Origin: Burkholderiaceae bacterium
GTDB taxonomy: Bacteria > Pseudomonadota > Gammaproteobacteria > Burkholderiales > Burkholderiaceae_C
DNA: 64,000 nucleotides
Assembly: GCA_017992055.1 (NCBI GenBank)
Contig: JAGOPK010000011.1
Location: forward strand, 62,001-126,000
Direction of reading: 5' to 3'
Part shown: positions 24,903-34,218 of the stretch, in pieces
How the letters are laid out: every line of letters starts with the position of its first letter
Position numbering within the stretch: the first letter of the stretch is position 1
Position numbers and translations under genes: made by a program
Notes under the pieces: model-generated
What the model was told of the DNA's origin: nothing
The model's database searches: none
Seen by the model: only the letters and a program-made list of their open reading frames with translations

Positions 24903-27278
24903 ATGGCGCTCTCGACGCTTTTCGGTCTTTCGCCCGGCCGGCGCTGGCAGGCCCTGTTCCGCCTGTACGACCCCGACGATCAGGATGCGCCGGTCTACCG
25001 CGCCCGCCAGCTGCAGGCGGTGCTGAGGCTCACGCCTGCGGCCATGCTGGTCAACCTGTCCAACGTCGGCCTGGTGTGCATGGCGGTGTGGGGCAGCGCC
25101 TGGCGCGGCGCGCTGCTGGCCTGGGCGGCGGCGGTGCTGGTGATGGCCGGGCTGGGCCTGCAGGGCTGGCTGAGTGCCCGCCGGCGCGGGCCGCGCGAGG
25201 TGGCTTCCCGGCGGGCCTTGCGGCGCGCCACCTGGCAGGCCGGGGCCCTGGCGGCAGCCTGGGCGGCGCTGCCGCTGCTGCAGTGGGATGTGCTGGGCGG
25301 GCCCGAGCGCTTCTTCGTCGGCGTGGTCATCACCGGCATGACCTGCGCCGGCGGCTTTGCCCTGGCCACCGTGCCCACCGCCGCCACCGCCTGGGTGGCG
25401 GTGCTTGGCGCCGGGGCGTCGCTGACCCTGCTGGGCGACAACGGCCCGCTGGCCCGGGCCACCATGGGCATGCTCGCAGCCTATGCGCTGCTGGTGGTGT
25501 TCGGCGTGTGGGTGCATGCCCGCAACTTCAGCGCCCGCCTGGTGGCCGAGGCGCGCGCCGACCGCCATGCCGAGGTCATCCGCCTGCTGCTGCGCGACTT
25601 CGAGGACCATGCCAGCGACCTGTTGTGGGAGCTGGATGCCGATGGCGCCTTCGTGCACGCGGCGCCGCGCCTGGCGGCGGCGCTGGCGGCGGATCCGGCC
25701 GGCCTGCACCGCCGCCGCGCCGAGCCGCTGCTGCGCGGGCGCGTGCCGCGGCATGCCGAGGCGCGGCACTGCTGGCACACGCTGCGCCGGCTGATGGGCG
25801 CCGGCCAGGCCTTCCGCGACTGCGTGATCACGCTGCAGGGCGACGACGGCCCGCGCTGGTGGTCGCTGAGTGCGCGCCCGCTGCCCGGGGGTGGCTGGCG
25901 CGGCGTGGCCGCCGACGTCACCGAGCGCCAGCAGGCCCAGCGACGGCTGACCTGGCTGGCCCACAACGACATGCTGACCGGCCTGTGCAACCGCGCCCAG
26001 TTCCATGAGCTGCTCAGCGGCCTGCTGGCGCGGCCGGTCGGCCAGTCGCCGGCGCCGCTGACGGTGCTGATGTTCGATCTGGACGACTTCAAGCGTGTCA
26101 ACGACAGCCTGGGCCATGCGGTGGGCGACCAGCTGCTGCAGACCTTTGGCGAGCGGCTGCGCAGCGTGGCGCGCCGCAGCGACGTGGTGGCCCGGCTGGG
26201 CGGCGACGAGTTCGCCATGCTGGTGCCCGGTGCGCTGGACGATGACGCGCTGCAGCAGCTGGCAGCGCGGCTGCTGGAGGCGCTGGACCAGCCCTGCCGG
26301 CTGTGCGACCACACCCTGCTGGTGCGCAGCAGCATCGGCATGGCGCGTGCGCCCATGGATGGCGACAGCGTCGATGCCCTGCTGCAGCATGCCGATGTGG
26401 CGCTGTATGCGGCCAAGCACGAGGGCGGTGCGCGGGCGGTGCTGTTCCATGCCGGCCTGGCCGAGGCCGGCCGGCGCCGCGACCTGGTGCTGCAGGCGCT
26501 GCAGGGGGCGCTGGAGCGTGGCGAGTTCCGCCTGCTCTACCAACCCCAGGCCGCCACCGTGGATTGGCAGCCCTGCGGCGTGGAGGCGCTGCTGCGCTGG
26601 AGCCCGGCCGGGCTGGGCGAGGTGTCGCCGTCCGAGTTCGTGCCCATTGCCGAGCAGGCCGGCCTGATGCCGGCCATCGGCGCCTGGGTGTTGCAGCAGG
26701 CCTGCCAGACAGCGGCGGCCTGGCCGGCCCCGCTGCGCGTGTCGGTCAATGTCTCGGCCACCCAGCTGGCCGCCTGCGGCCTGGTCGAGACCGTGCGTGC
26801 GGCGCTCGGGTCCAGCGGGCTGGCGGCGTCGCGGCTGGAGCTGGAGATCACCGAGTCGGCCCTGATCGCCGATGCCAATGCCGCGATCCAGACCCTGTGC
26901 ACGCTGCGCGCACTGGGCTGCCGCACCGCGCTCGACGACTTCGGCACCGGCTACTCGGCGCTGGGCTACCTGCGGCGCTTCCCCTTCGACGTGCTGAAGA
27001 TCGACCGCAGCTTCGTGCGCGGCCTGGAAGGCGATGCCGAGGCGCGGGTGTTGGTCGACACCATCCTGGCCATGGCGCGTGCGCTGCAGATGACCACCGT
27101 GGCCGAGGGCGTGGAGCACGAGGCCGAGGCGCGGCTGCTGAGCGAGCGCGGCTGCAGCGCGGTGCAGGGCTATTGGCTGAGCCGTCCGCTGCCACCGCAG
27201 GAGCTGCCGCGCTTTCTGGCGCAGTGGTCGGCCCAGGCCAAGCCCCGCAGCACCCAGACCGACCTGCAGTCGGTCTGA
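24903..27278 (+). CDS. membrane GGDEF-EAL c-di-GMP turnover protein
   Basis: A 791-residue protein. Five or six hydrophobic helices occupy about 45-210, followed by a divergent PAS-like region (about 225-345). The GGDEF domain (350-510) has an intact active site (LGGDEFAML, about 433). The EAL domain (530-780) has VEALLRW, LEITES, DDFGTGYS and KIDRSFVRG, plus the VAEGVE motif. Both catalytic sites look complete, so it could make and break c-di-GMP. The DDLDDFKR-type metal site reads DLDDFKRVNDS. It is transcribed divergently from glnS across 253 bases. No Shine-Dalgarno sequence is seen. Confidence 0.93.
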   Translation: MALSTLFGLSPGRRWQALFRLYDPDDQDAPVYRARQLQAVLRLTPAAMLVNLSNVGLVCMAVWGSAWRGALLAWAAAVLVMAGLGLQGWLSARRRGPREVASRRALRRATWQAGALAAAWAALPLLQWDVLGGPERFFVGVVITGMTCAGGFALATVPTAATAWVAVLGAGASLTLLGDNGPLARATMGMLAAYALLVVFGVWVHARNFSARLVAEARADRHAEVIRLLLRDFEDHASDLLWELDADGAFVHAAPRLAAALAADPAGLHRRRAEPLLRGRVPRHAEARHCWHTLRRLMGAGQAFRDCVITLQGDDGPRWWSLSARPLPGGGWRGVAADVTERQQAQRRLTWLAHNDMLTGLCNRAQFHELLSGLLARPVGQSPAPLTVLMFDLDDFKRVNDSLGHAVGDQLLQTFGERLRSVARRSDVVARLGGDEFAMLVPGALDDDALQQLAARLLEALDQPCRLCDHTLLVRSSIGMARAPMDGDSVDALLQHADVALYAAKHEGGARAVLFHAGLAEAGRRRDLVLQALQGALERGEFRLLYQPQAATVDWQPCGVEALLRWSPAGLGEVSPSEFVPIAEQAGLMPAIGAWVLQQACQTAAAWPAPLRVSVNVSATQLAACGLVETVRAALGSSGLAASRLELEITESALIADANAAIQTLCTLRALGCRTALDDFGTGYSALGYLRRFPFDVLKIDRSFVRGLEGDAEARVLVDTILAMARALQMTTVAEGVEHEAEARLLSERGCSAVQGYWLSRPLPPQELPRFLAQWSAQAKPRSTQTDLQSV

Positions 27279-27297
27279 GGCCGGGGCCTGCGGCGCG

Positions 27298-29013
27298 TCA
27301 GGCCTGGCGGCGACGGCGCAGCAGCAGCAGCGCGCCGCCGGCCAGCATCAGCGCCCAGCTCTGCGGTTCCGGCACGGCGCTGACCAGGCCCAGCGCCATG
27401 GCCGGGTCGTCGGTGATCAGGCCCGACAGCTGGCCGCTGACGGCCTGGCCCTGGATCATCCGCGTGGCCTGCAGCGAGGCCAGGTCGGCCAGGGTCTCGG
27501 CCTCGTTGACGGTCCAGGCATAGACGCGCAGGCCGCGGCTGGCGGCCAGGGCCAGCAGGTCGCCCCACAGCGGCTCGCCGCCCGACAGCAGATCGGCAAA
27601 GCTCAGCGCCAGGCCGTCCACGCCACGCGCCACCAGGCCGTCGAGCACGCTGCCGCGGCCGTCCAGGCCGCTGGCATTGCGGAAGGCGCCGAAGAAGCCG
27701 AGGTGGAACACCTGGGCCTCGCCCAGGTGGGACACCAGGTTGTCCACCGCGGCATCGTTCCAGCCGAAGGCGACGACGTCGCGCAGCTCGTAGCCGGTGT
27801 CGGCGATGGACTGGGCCATGGCGGCGCCGGCGTTGTCGACCTTGACGTCCAGCACCACCTTGGCGCCCTCGGCACGGGCCAGGGCCAGGGTCTCGCTCAG
27901 CGTCGGGATGGTCTCGCCGGCATAGCGGCTGCCGAACACGCTGGCATAACCCGCCGACAGCGCCTTCAGCTCGGCCACCGTGCTGTTGGCCACCGAGCGG
28001 TTGACGCCGGTGGTGCGCAGCGTGCTGTCGTCGTGCGAGATCACGGCCACGCCGTCCTTGCTCAGGCGGATGTCGGTCTCGAAGCGGTGCGCGCCCAGTC
28101 GGATGGCCTGCAGGTCCGAGGCCAGCGTGTTCTCGGGCGCGAACATCGAGTTGCCACGGTGGGCGATGACCTCGAAGCCCGGCGCCAGGCGGGTGATCTT
28201 CGGCTGGGTCTGCTGCACGCTCTGGCCGCTGCCCAACTCGTAGTGGGCGCGGATGGTGGCCTCGCTGAGCGCCTGGCCGTAGATCGCCACCTGGTCGACC
28301 TGGCCGATGTTCAGAAAGCGGTTGGCATTGCCGTTGTTCCAGTCGGCTCCGATCGAGGCCACCTGGGTGGCGGTGAGCGTGGAGTTCAGGCCGGTGGCGG
28401 TGTGGCGGTCGCGCAGCACGCCGTTGACATAGATCTTGGCCGAGGCGCCGGCCGGATCGTTGGGGTCGAGCTGCCCCACCACATGCATCCACTGGCCCTG
28501 CTTCTTGTCGACCACATAGGCGCTGGCCCCCGGGCGCTCGGCCACGCCGTTGGCGGTGGTGACCTTGAAGCGCAGCTCGCCGTTGGCGCGGTCCAGGTAC
28601 AGCACATAGCTGTCCTGGCTGCTGTCGTAGATGCCGGCGAAAGACTCGCTGGTGGACAGCATCGGCGCGTCCAGCTTGACCCAGGCCTCGACGGTGACCG
28701 CCTGGCTGCCCTGCAGCGCGCCGATCTTGGGCGTGGACAGCCAGCTGCCGCTGCCGGCCGCGCCCTGGCCGAACAGGCCGCCACCGGCCACGCCGGCATT
28801 GCCATGGCGCACGGCATTCAGGCCGCTGCCGCTGGCATCGGCGCCGCTGAGCACGCCGCCGGCAAAGTCCAGCGGCCAGTAGGCCAGGGCCTGGTCGGCC
28901 AGCACGCGCGCCGCATAGCTGGCGGCACGCTGGGCCGCGTCGTCGGCCTGGGCCGCGGGCAGGGTGGTGATCAAGGCAGCGGCCAGCGTGGCGCGGGCCA
29001 GGGAACGGAACAT
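27298..29013 (-). CDS. LamG / glycerophosphodiester phosphodiesterase with PEP-CTERM tail
   Basis: A 571-residue exported protein: signal peptide (cleavage near AQAD, 23), LamG/concanavalin-like domain (about 40-262), then a GDPD domain (280-540). The GDPD site is complete: His285-Arg-Gly, Glu294, Glu312, Asp314 and His327. The C-terminus is a PEP-CTERM signal (AVPEPQSWALMLAGG, helix, RRRR). It would hydrolyse glycerophosphodiesters outside the inner membrane, and the LamG part may bind surface glycan. It converges with the GGDEF/EAL gene, 19 bases apart. The start MFRSLARATL gives a proper signal peptide. Confidence 0.92.
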   Translation of the reverse strand: MFRSLARATLAAALITTLPAAQADDAAQRAASYAARVLADQALAYWPLDFAGGVLSGADASGSGLNAVRHGNAGVAGGGLFGQGAAGSGSWLSTPKIGALQGSQAVTVEAWVKLDAPMLSTSESFAGIYDSSQDSYVLYLDRANGELRFKVTTANGVAERPGASAYVVDKKQGQWMHVVGQLDPNDPAGASAKIYVNGVLRDRHTATGLNSTLTATQVASIGADWNNGNANRFLNIGQVDQVAIYGQALSEATIRAHYELGSGQSVQQTQPKITRLAPGFEVIAHRGNSMFAPENTLASDLQAIRLGAHRFETDIRLSKDGVAVISHDDSTLRTTGVNRSVANSTVAELKALSAGYASVFGSRYAGETIPTLSETLALARAEGAKVVLDVKVDNAGAAMAQSIADTGYELRDVVAFGWNDAAVDNLVSHLGEAQVFHLGFFGAFRNASGLDGRGSVLDGLVARGVDGLALSFADLLSGGEPLWGDLLALAASRGLRVYAWTVNEAETLADLASLQATRMIQGQAVSGQLSGLITDDPAMALGLVSAVPEPQSWALMLAGGALLLLRRRRQA

Positions 29014-29141
29014 GGTGAACCCCCGAACAACAAAAGCTGTGGCCACCCCAGGCTCCCTCGGCCCGGGGTGATGGGCGGATGCTCCGGTGGGCGTGTGACG
29101 GTCGGCCGGACCGTCATGGTCCGTTTGGCGGACCCGCGGCC

Positions 29142-29969
29142 TTACATGCCCTTGAACAGGTGCGCGTAGAGCCGGCTGGCGGTGAGCTTCTCGGGCCGGC
29201 CGCGCAGCGTCAGCGTGACCTTGCCGGTGTCCTCGCGCTGGGCGGTGGTGACGGCGGTGGCGCGCACCACCAGGCTGCGGTGCACCTGCCAGAACTGGCC
29301 GGCGTCGAGCTGCGGCAGCAGCTCGCGCAGCGACTGGCGGATCAGCAACTCGCGCTCGGCGGTGATGACGCGCACGTACTTGTCGGCGGCCTCGAAGTAC
29401 AGCACCTCGTCCACCGGCACCAGGTGCACGGTGGCGCCGGCGCTGGCCTGGATCACCGTCAGCCGCGGCTGGGCCGGCGCCGCGGCCTGGCTGGCGCCCA
29501 GCAGGGCGCGCAGCTGCTGCAGGGCCTGGTCCAGCGCCTGCGGCGGCACCGCCGGGCTGGCCGCGGCGGGCTGGGCCAGCCGGCGCTGCAGGCGCTGCAC
29601 GCAGGCCGCCAGCCGCGCCGGCTCCACCGGCTTGACCAGGTAGTCCACCGCCTGGGCCTCGAAGGCCGCCAGCGCATACTGGTCGTAGGCGGTGACAAAC
29701 ACCAGCAGCGGAAAGTCGGCCCCGGCGGACGCTTCATCCGGCCAGTCCTCGGCCAGGGCCTGGGCCGCCTCCAGTCCGCTCATACCGGGCATGCGGATGT
29801 CGAGGAAGCACAGCGCCGGGCGCTGCGCCAGCGCCTCGCGCACGGCGCTGGCGCCGTCGCCGACCTGGGCCACGATGGCCAGCTCGGGCCACAGCCGGGC
29901 CAGCTCGGCCTTCAGGCCTTCGGCCAGCAGCGGTTCGTCTTCGGCGATCAGGGCGGTCGGTCGGGACAT
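29142..29969 (-). CDS. LytTR-type response regulator
   Basis: A 275-residue protein with a receiver domain (1-125; acidic EDE at 10-12, phospho-acceptor Asp57 in FLDIRMPG, Lys near 110 in VKPVEP), an Ala/Pro/Gln-rich linker and a LytTR DNA-binding domain (about 178-275; IQASAGATVHLVPVDEVLYFEA, QVHRSLVV). It follows the cognate kinase by seven bases; a start at 29990 overlapping the kinase end is possible. It belongs with the AlgR/LytR group. Confidence 0.93.
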   Translation of the reverse strand: MSRPTALIAEDEPLLAEGLKAELARLWPELAIVAQVGDGASAVREALAQRPALCFLDIRMPGMSGLEAAQALAEDWPDEASAGADFPLLVFVTAYDQYALAAFEAQAVDYLVKPVEPARLAACVQRLQRRLAQPAAASPAVPPQALDQALQQLRALLGASQAAAPAQPRLTVIQASAGATVHLVPVDEVLYFEAADKYVRVITAERELLIRQSLRELLPQLDAGQFWQVHRSLVVRATAVTTAQREDTGKVTLTLRGRPEKLTASRLYAHLFKGM

Positions 29970-29976
29970 GAGGGTC

Positions 29977-31173
29977 TCAGCAGCGGACATGGGACGTGGG
30001 CAGCGGTGCGGCCGGCGGCAGCGGCGCCACATCCTGGGGCAGGTGCACGGTGGCCAGGGTGCCGCCACCCTGCTCATCGGGCAGGCGCTGCAGTTCCAGC
30101 CGGGCCAGGCCGCCGTACAGCGTGGCCAGCCGCTCGCGCACCTGCTGGGTGCCGAAGCCGCTGCCGGCCGGGGCGGGGGTGGCGGTGGCCGGCGGCAGGC
30201 CCACGCCGGTGTCGCGCACGCTCAGCACCAGCCAGTCGTGGCCGTCGGCCTGCCGGCTGGCGGCCTGCACGTCGATGCGCCCGCCTTCGAGCTTGGGCTC
30301 CAGCCCGTGCTTGATGCAGTTCTCCACCAGCGGCTGCAGCAGCAGCGGTGGCACGGGCCGGTCGCGCAGCGCCTCGGGCAGGCTGAAGCCATGGCTCAGG
30401 CGCGGCCCCATGCGCACCTGCATCAGCGCCAGGTAGTCGGCCAGGCGGTCGAACTCGACCGACAGCGCATGGGCATCGGCGCGCGAGGCGCTGAGCGTGG
30501 CGCGCAGAAAGGCGATCAGCCGGTCCAGCATGGCCTGGGCGCGCTGCGGGTCCAGGCCGATCAGCACGCGCAGATTGGCCAGGGTGTTGAACAGCATGTG
30601 CGGCTCCAGCTGCGACTGCAGCAGGCGCAGCTGGTTCTCGCTGGCCAGGCGGCGCGCGGCCTCGGCCTGGGCCGCCGCGGCATTGAGCTGGCCACGCACA
30701 TAGAAGTGGTAGGTGGTCATCGCCGACACGGTGATGGTGATGGTGAACACCACCACCAGGCCGCGGGTGTTGCCGGAGAAGATCAGCGGCACGTTCGGGA
30801 TGTCCAGCAGCCAGCCGGCCAGCTGCGAGCCCACGGTGTGGCCCAGCACCGCTGACGCCACCACATAGGGCGCCATGATGGTCCAGCCGGGCCAGCCCTG
30901 GCTGAGCTCCGGGCTGCGCATGCCGCGCTGCAGCTGCCAGCGCGAGATGCCATGCCGGCCCAGCTCGATCAGCCCCTGGATGCAGCCGCCGATGCACAGC
31001 GAGAACACCAGGTTCAGCTTGAACGGATCGCGGAACAGCAGGGTCAGGAACACCGCCACCGACACGCACAGCACCAGGCCGATGGCCAGGTGGCGCAGCA
31101 CCCGCAGCCAGAACGGGCCGGTGCTGCTGGGCTGGGGCAGCGTGTGGGGCGGCAGGGCGGTGGGGGCGGGCAT
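29977..31173 (-). CDS. LytS/AlgZ-type sensor histidine kinase
   Basis: A 398-residue inner-membrane kinase. Four hydrophobic segments (about 25-48, 53-70, 98-122, 136-158) precede a His_kinase domain with His192 in LEPHMLFNTLANL and an ATPase domain with PLVENCIKHGLEP and DTGVGLPP. There is no periplasmic sensor domain of note. Together with the LytTR regulator just downstream it forms a two-component pair. Targets are unknown. Confidence 0.93.
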   Translation of the reverse strand: MPAPTALPPHTLPQPSSTGPFWLRVLRHLAIGLVLCVSVAVFLTLLFRDPFKLNLVFSLCIGGCIQGLIELGRHGISRWQLQRGMRSPELSQGWPGWTIMAPYVVASAVLGHTVGSQLAGWLLDIPNVPLIFSGNTRGLVVVFTITITVSAMTTYHFYVRGQLNAAAAQAEAARRLASENQLRLLQSQLEPHMLFNTLANLRVLIGLDPQRAQAMLDRLIAFLRATLSASRADAHALSVEFDRLADYLALMQVRMGPRLSHGFSLPEALRDRPVPPLLLQPLVENCIKHGLEPKLEGGRIDVQAASRQADGHDWLVLSVRDTGVGLPPATATPAPAGSGFGTQQVRERLATLYGGLARLELQRLPDEQGGGTLATVHLPQDVAPLPPAAPLPTSHVRC

Positions 31174-31208
31174 GGTTGGATTGTGGTGGAAGGGCCTTGG
31201 TCAGCGGC

Positions 31209-31631
31209 TCAGACCCAGCCCAGGCCGTGGTGCCACAGCAGGTCGCCCAGGTAGCGGCCCGGCAGCAGCGCAAAGGCGCCGGCACCGAGGCAGCCGCCCA
31301 GGTAGGCGCTCCACATCGCCTTGCGATGGGCCGGGATGCGCCGCTGCGCGGCGGCGACGATGGCGCTGGTGACGCCGACGAAGGTCAGCACCGTCAGCAG
31401 GTGGATGGGCGTGTAGCCGGCCAGGTTGGGCAGGCGGAAGTCGCGGATCCACAGGCTGCTGGCGGCCGCGCCCAGCATCGCCAGCACCCACAGCCAGCCC
31501 AGGCTGCGGTGCAGGCGGCTGCCCTTGCGGCTGAGCAGCACCACCGGGCCCAGCAGCAGCGCGCCCAGCGCCAGCCCCACATGCAGCTGGATGGCGGGCT
31601 CGAGGGCGAAGAAATCGGCGGCATGGCGCAT
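31209..31631 (-). CDS. DUF2306 family membrane protein
   Basis: A 140-residue protein with four transmembrane helices, fitting DUF2306: conserved SRKGSRLHRSLGWLWV loop and RRIPAHRKAM before the last helices. Function unknown. The start is set by GGAG six bases upstream. It lies 35 bases upstream of the sensor kinase on the same strand and may be cotranscribed with it. Confidence 0.85.
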   Translation of the reverse strand: MRHAADFFALEPAIQLHVGLALGALLLGPVVLLSRKGSRLHRSLGWLWVLAMLGAAASSLWIRDFRLPNLAGYTPIHLLTVLTFVGVTSAIVAAAQRRIPAHRKAMWSAYLGGCLGAGAFALLPGRYLGDLLWHHGLGWV

Positions 31632-31982
31632 GGCGGGCTCCGGCGTGGGGTGTTCGAGTGCGTGGACGCCATGTTTGCCGCGCCCGTGCCCTCAGGCCAG
31701 CGGCCTGCGACGGGATGGGTCGTGGCGGCGCGAAGCGCTGTCCCCGGCGGGTGGAAGGTGGAAGCAGACAGTCTTGCTGGAGGTTCTGTCCACCGCGCAG
31801 CCCTGCCGGTGTTCCCGGGTGCATGCCGTATCGGCTGGTACAACCGACGTCCCGACCGTTTCGCAGACCCGCGTCTGAAGCCTTGCAAATGAGGTTTTTC
31901 CCGCCCCGAGCTTGCCCTCCAACCTGAGCTGCCGGCCCAGGTGGACCCCATAGAATCCGCCCCCATCTCAAGGGGAGACACG
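31632..31982. other. gene-free stretch of 351 bases
   Basis: No open frame here has a ribosome site or recognisable product, and no tRNA, riboswitch or repeat is recognised. There is a weak dyad around 31762-31800 (GTGGA...CAG / CTGTCCAC) and a -10-like TAGAAT at 31951. G+C is lower than in the neighbouring genes. It serves as upstream region for the two divergent flanking genes. Confidence 0.5.
31951..31956 (+). promoter_or_regulatory. -10-like hexamer for the PAP2 gene
   Basis: TAGAAT lies 26 bases before the ATG at 31983, with GGGGAG between them as ribosome site. No convincing -35 at the correct distance. Confidence 0.35.
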
Positions 31983-32870
31983 ATGCTTGCTAGCAGGTAC
32001 GCACTGGCGCCAATCCTCGCCATTTCCACCGAGGCCATCGCCATGGAGACCGGGAGCGGTCAGACCGCCGGACCGGGGCGCTTCGAGGTGCTGCGCGAGG
32101 CGGTGTATCGCGTGCCGGGCGAGCTGACTTCGCTGGCCACCTATCCGTGGCGCGCATCGGACGATTTCCTCAAGGCGTCCCTCGGCATTGGTGCGCTGAT
32201 CCTGCTGGACAAGCCTCTGACACGTGCCTACCAGCGACACATCGAGGAGCCGCTGAGCGGATTCCGCGTGTCTGACGCGCCAGGTCCGTTCAAGACCGTC
32301 GGCACCGGTGGCACCGACGGATGGCTGCTGTTGGGCGTCAGTGGCACCTACCTGGGCGGCTTGGCCACGGGTGATGTACGAGCCCAGCGGGCCGGTCTGG
32401 CGGCGGCCAAGTCCATCACCTACTCGGTGCTGATCTCGCAGGTGCTGTTGAAGACTGCCTTCGGTCGAAAGCGCCCCACCCAGCCACTGGGGGAGGCCCA
32501 GCCGGATCGGACCTATACCGACAACCCGCTTGATTTTGGAAACCGCCGCGAGTCGTACTTCAGCTCCCACCAGTACGCAAGCTCGTTCCCGTCGTTCCAT
32601 GTGACCGCCTGGTTCGCCGCCGCCAAGGTCTATGAGCAGGCCTATGGCAACGCTTGGTTGCCCTATGGTCTGCTGACGGTGGGCCTGGCCTCCGACATCA
32701 AGGGGCACCGGCATTGGGTCTCGGACATGGTTGCGGGTGCCCTGCTCGGCACGCTGATCGGTTCGGCAGTCAGCCAAGGCTACTTTGACAGTGATGACAG
32801 GCCCGGATGGCGCGTTGATGCCGGCGTCTCGGGCGAAGGCACGCAGATCAGGCTGAACTACACGTTCTGA
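31983..32870 (+). CDS. PAP2-superfamily phosphatase, variant active site
   Basis: A 295-residue protein with a probable signal sequence (about 1-20) and the PAP2 core. Motif 1 KxxxxxxRP is intact (Lys157, Arg164-Pro165). Motif 2 is PSFH (203-206) where PSGH is usual. Motif 3 has Ser237, His244 and Asp248 but Asp238 where Arg is usual. The nucleophile and acid histidines are therefore present, but the phosphate-binding arginine of motif 3 is not. The C-terminus ends in NYTF, a final-Phe pattern of outer-membrane barrels. The start is set by GGGGAG seven bases upstream. Likely substrate is a lipid phosphate. Codon use is less GC-biased than in the neighbours. Confidence 0.85.
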   Translation: MLASRYALAPILAISTEAIAMETGSGQTAGPGRFEVLREAVYRVPGELTSLATYPWRASDDFLKASLGIGALILLDKPLTRAYQRHIEEPLSGFRVSDAPGPFKTVGTGGTDGWLLLGVSGTYLGGLATGDVRAQRAGLAAAKSITYSVLISQVLLKTAFGRKRPTQPLGEAQPDRTYTDNPLDFGNRRESYFSSHQYASSFPSFHVTAWFAAAKVYEQAYGNAWLPYGLLTVGLASDIKGHRHWVSDMVAGALLGTLIGSAVSQGYFDSDDRPGWRVDAGVSGEGTQIRLNYTF

Positions 32871-32918
32871 ACGCTGGCGGCCGGTGTTCGGCGCCGCGGC
32901 TGGTCCGGCCGGGAGCGC

Positions 32919-34211
32919 TCAAAACGCCCAGCTCGCCGCCAGCACCGCGCTGCGCCGCAGCGGCAGCTGGGCCAGCAGCGCGCCATCGGGCCCGCCGTAG
33001 AACCGCCAGCTGGCGTCGATGCGCCAGCGGTCGCCCTGCCACTGCAGGCCGGCGGTGACGATGCGGCCGCCGTCCTCGGGCTGCCACAGCCCGTCCAGCG
33101 ACAGCTGCCAGCCCTCGGGCTGCCAGGCCAGGCGGGCAAACAGGTTGTCGCGGCGCAGGCTGGCGGCATTGAAGGGCGTGGCCTGCCAGGCCAGGTTGCC
33201 GGCCACGGCGCCGGCCAGGGCCGGCTGCTGGTCGGCCAGCCTGGCCAGCGCCGCCGTGCGCAGACCCCAGTCGCGCCACTGGGCGTCGGGCAGGGCCGTG
33301 CCGTCGCGCCAGGCCTCGACCAGCAGGCTCTGGCGCGCCTCGCCGGTCCATTGCGCGCCGATCAGCCATTGCGCCGTGCCGGGCCGCCGCACCCACTGCC
33401 AGGGGTTGCCGGTCAGCGGCGTGGCGCTGGCCCCGGCGGCGCTGGCCCAGCCGTCGTGGCGCTGCAGCATGCGCCACGAGGCATGGATCTCCAGGGCGTC
33501 GGTGGCCACCCAGGCCAGGGCCGCGCCCAGGCTGGCACCGCTGTGCCGGCCCAGGCGGGCAAAGCCATGCCAGTCGATGGCGCCATCGCGGCGGTAGACC
33601 CGCGCGGCCAGGGCGCTCTCACCGGCGCCGCGCTGCTCGGCCTCGGGCCGGTTCCAGCGCTGCGGCTGGGCCCAGACCAGGGACCAGGCGGTGTCGGCGC
33701 TGAAGTGCTCGGCCATCAGCAGCGGCCGGCCCTCGGGCGTCTGGCCGAACTGGGTGCGTCGGGTTTCCTGCTGCACCACGTCGTTGGGGCGAAAGCCATA
33801 GCCCACGTCCCAGCCCAGCACCTTCTTGCCGGCCGACAGCTGCCAGGCGCCCAGGTCGGCGCTGGCGTTCAGCTCGTTGACACGGCTGAAATCGGCCTGG
33901 CCCTGGCCGGCCTCCAGCCACTGGTGGGCCAGCAGCCCATTGGCATGCAGGGCCAGGCCGGTGCCCAGCGTGCGCCATCGCCAGGTGTCGCGCAGCTCGG
34001 CCTGCAGCAGCAGGCCGTCGGCCGGCGCCGCGGCCAGGCCGGGCTGCAGGGCCCGCGCCGCTGCCAGCGGGCCGAGGGGGTTGGCGCCGCGGCCATCGGC
34101 GCGCAGCGTCAGCTCGGCGGCGGCGTCGCCGGGCTCGGCCTGGGCCGGGCCCCAGACCGAGACGGTGGCCAGCACCACAAGCCAGGGCAGCAGGGTTCGG
34201 GTCATGTGCAT
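32919..34211 (-). CDS. outer membrane beta-barrel protein of ABC/LolA-like operon
   Basis: A 430-residue precursor with a signal peptide (cleavage near AQAE, residue 26) and repeated amphipathic strands ending in Phe (AASWAF). No named family recognised. It is the last gene of a five-gene operon, eight bases after the LolA-like gene, suggesting it is the outer-membrane partner of that export or trafficking system. A second Met two codons later is an alternative start. Confidence 0.8.
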   Translation of the reverse strand: MHMTRTLLPWLVVLATVSVWGPAQAEPGDAAAELTLRADGRGANPLGPLAAARALQPGLAAAPADGLLLQAELRDTWRWRTLGTGLALHANGLLAHQWLEAGQGQADFSRVNELNASADLGAWQLSAGKKVLGWDVGYGFRPNDVVQQETRRTQFGQTPEGRPLLMAEHFSADTAWSLVWAQPQRWNRPEAEQRGAGESALAARVYRRDGAIDWHGFARLGRHSGASLGAALAWVATDALEIHASWRMLQRHDGWASAAGASATPLTGNPWQWVRRPGTAQWLIGAQWTGEARQSLLVEAWRDGTALPDAQWRDWGLRTAALARLADQQPALAGAVAGNLAWQATPFNAASLRRDNLFARLAWQPEGWQLSLDGLWQPEDGGRIVTAGLQWQGDRWRIDASWRFYGGPDGALLAQLPLRRSAVLAASWAF

Positions 34212-34218
34212 GCGCGGC

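Noticed and set aside
22934..26008. 1024-codon plus-strand frame over glnS and the GGDEF/EAL gene
   Set aside because: Runs through two genes in the wrong frames; composition-driven.
24762..27119. 785-codon frame opposite the GGDEF/EAL gene
   Set aside because: Antisense shadow; low complexity and no supporting motif.
31632..31982. Short open frames in the gene-free stretch
   Set aside because: No ribosome site, signal sequence or family match; treated as upstream region.
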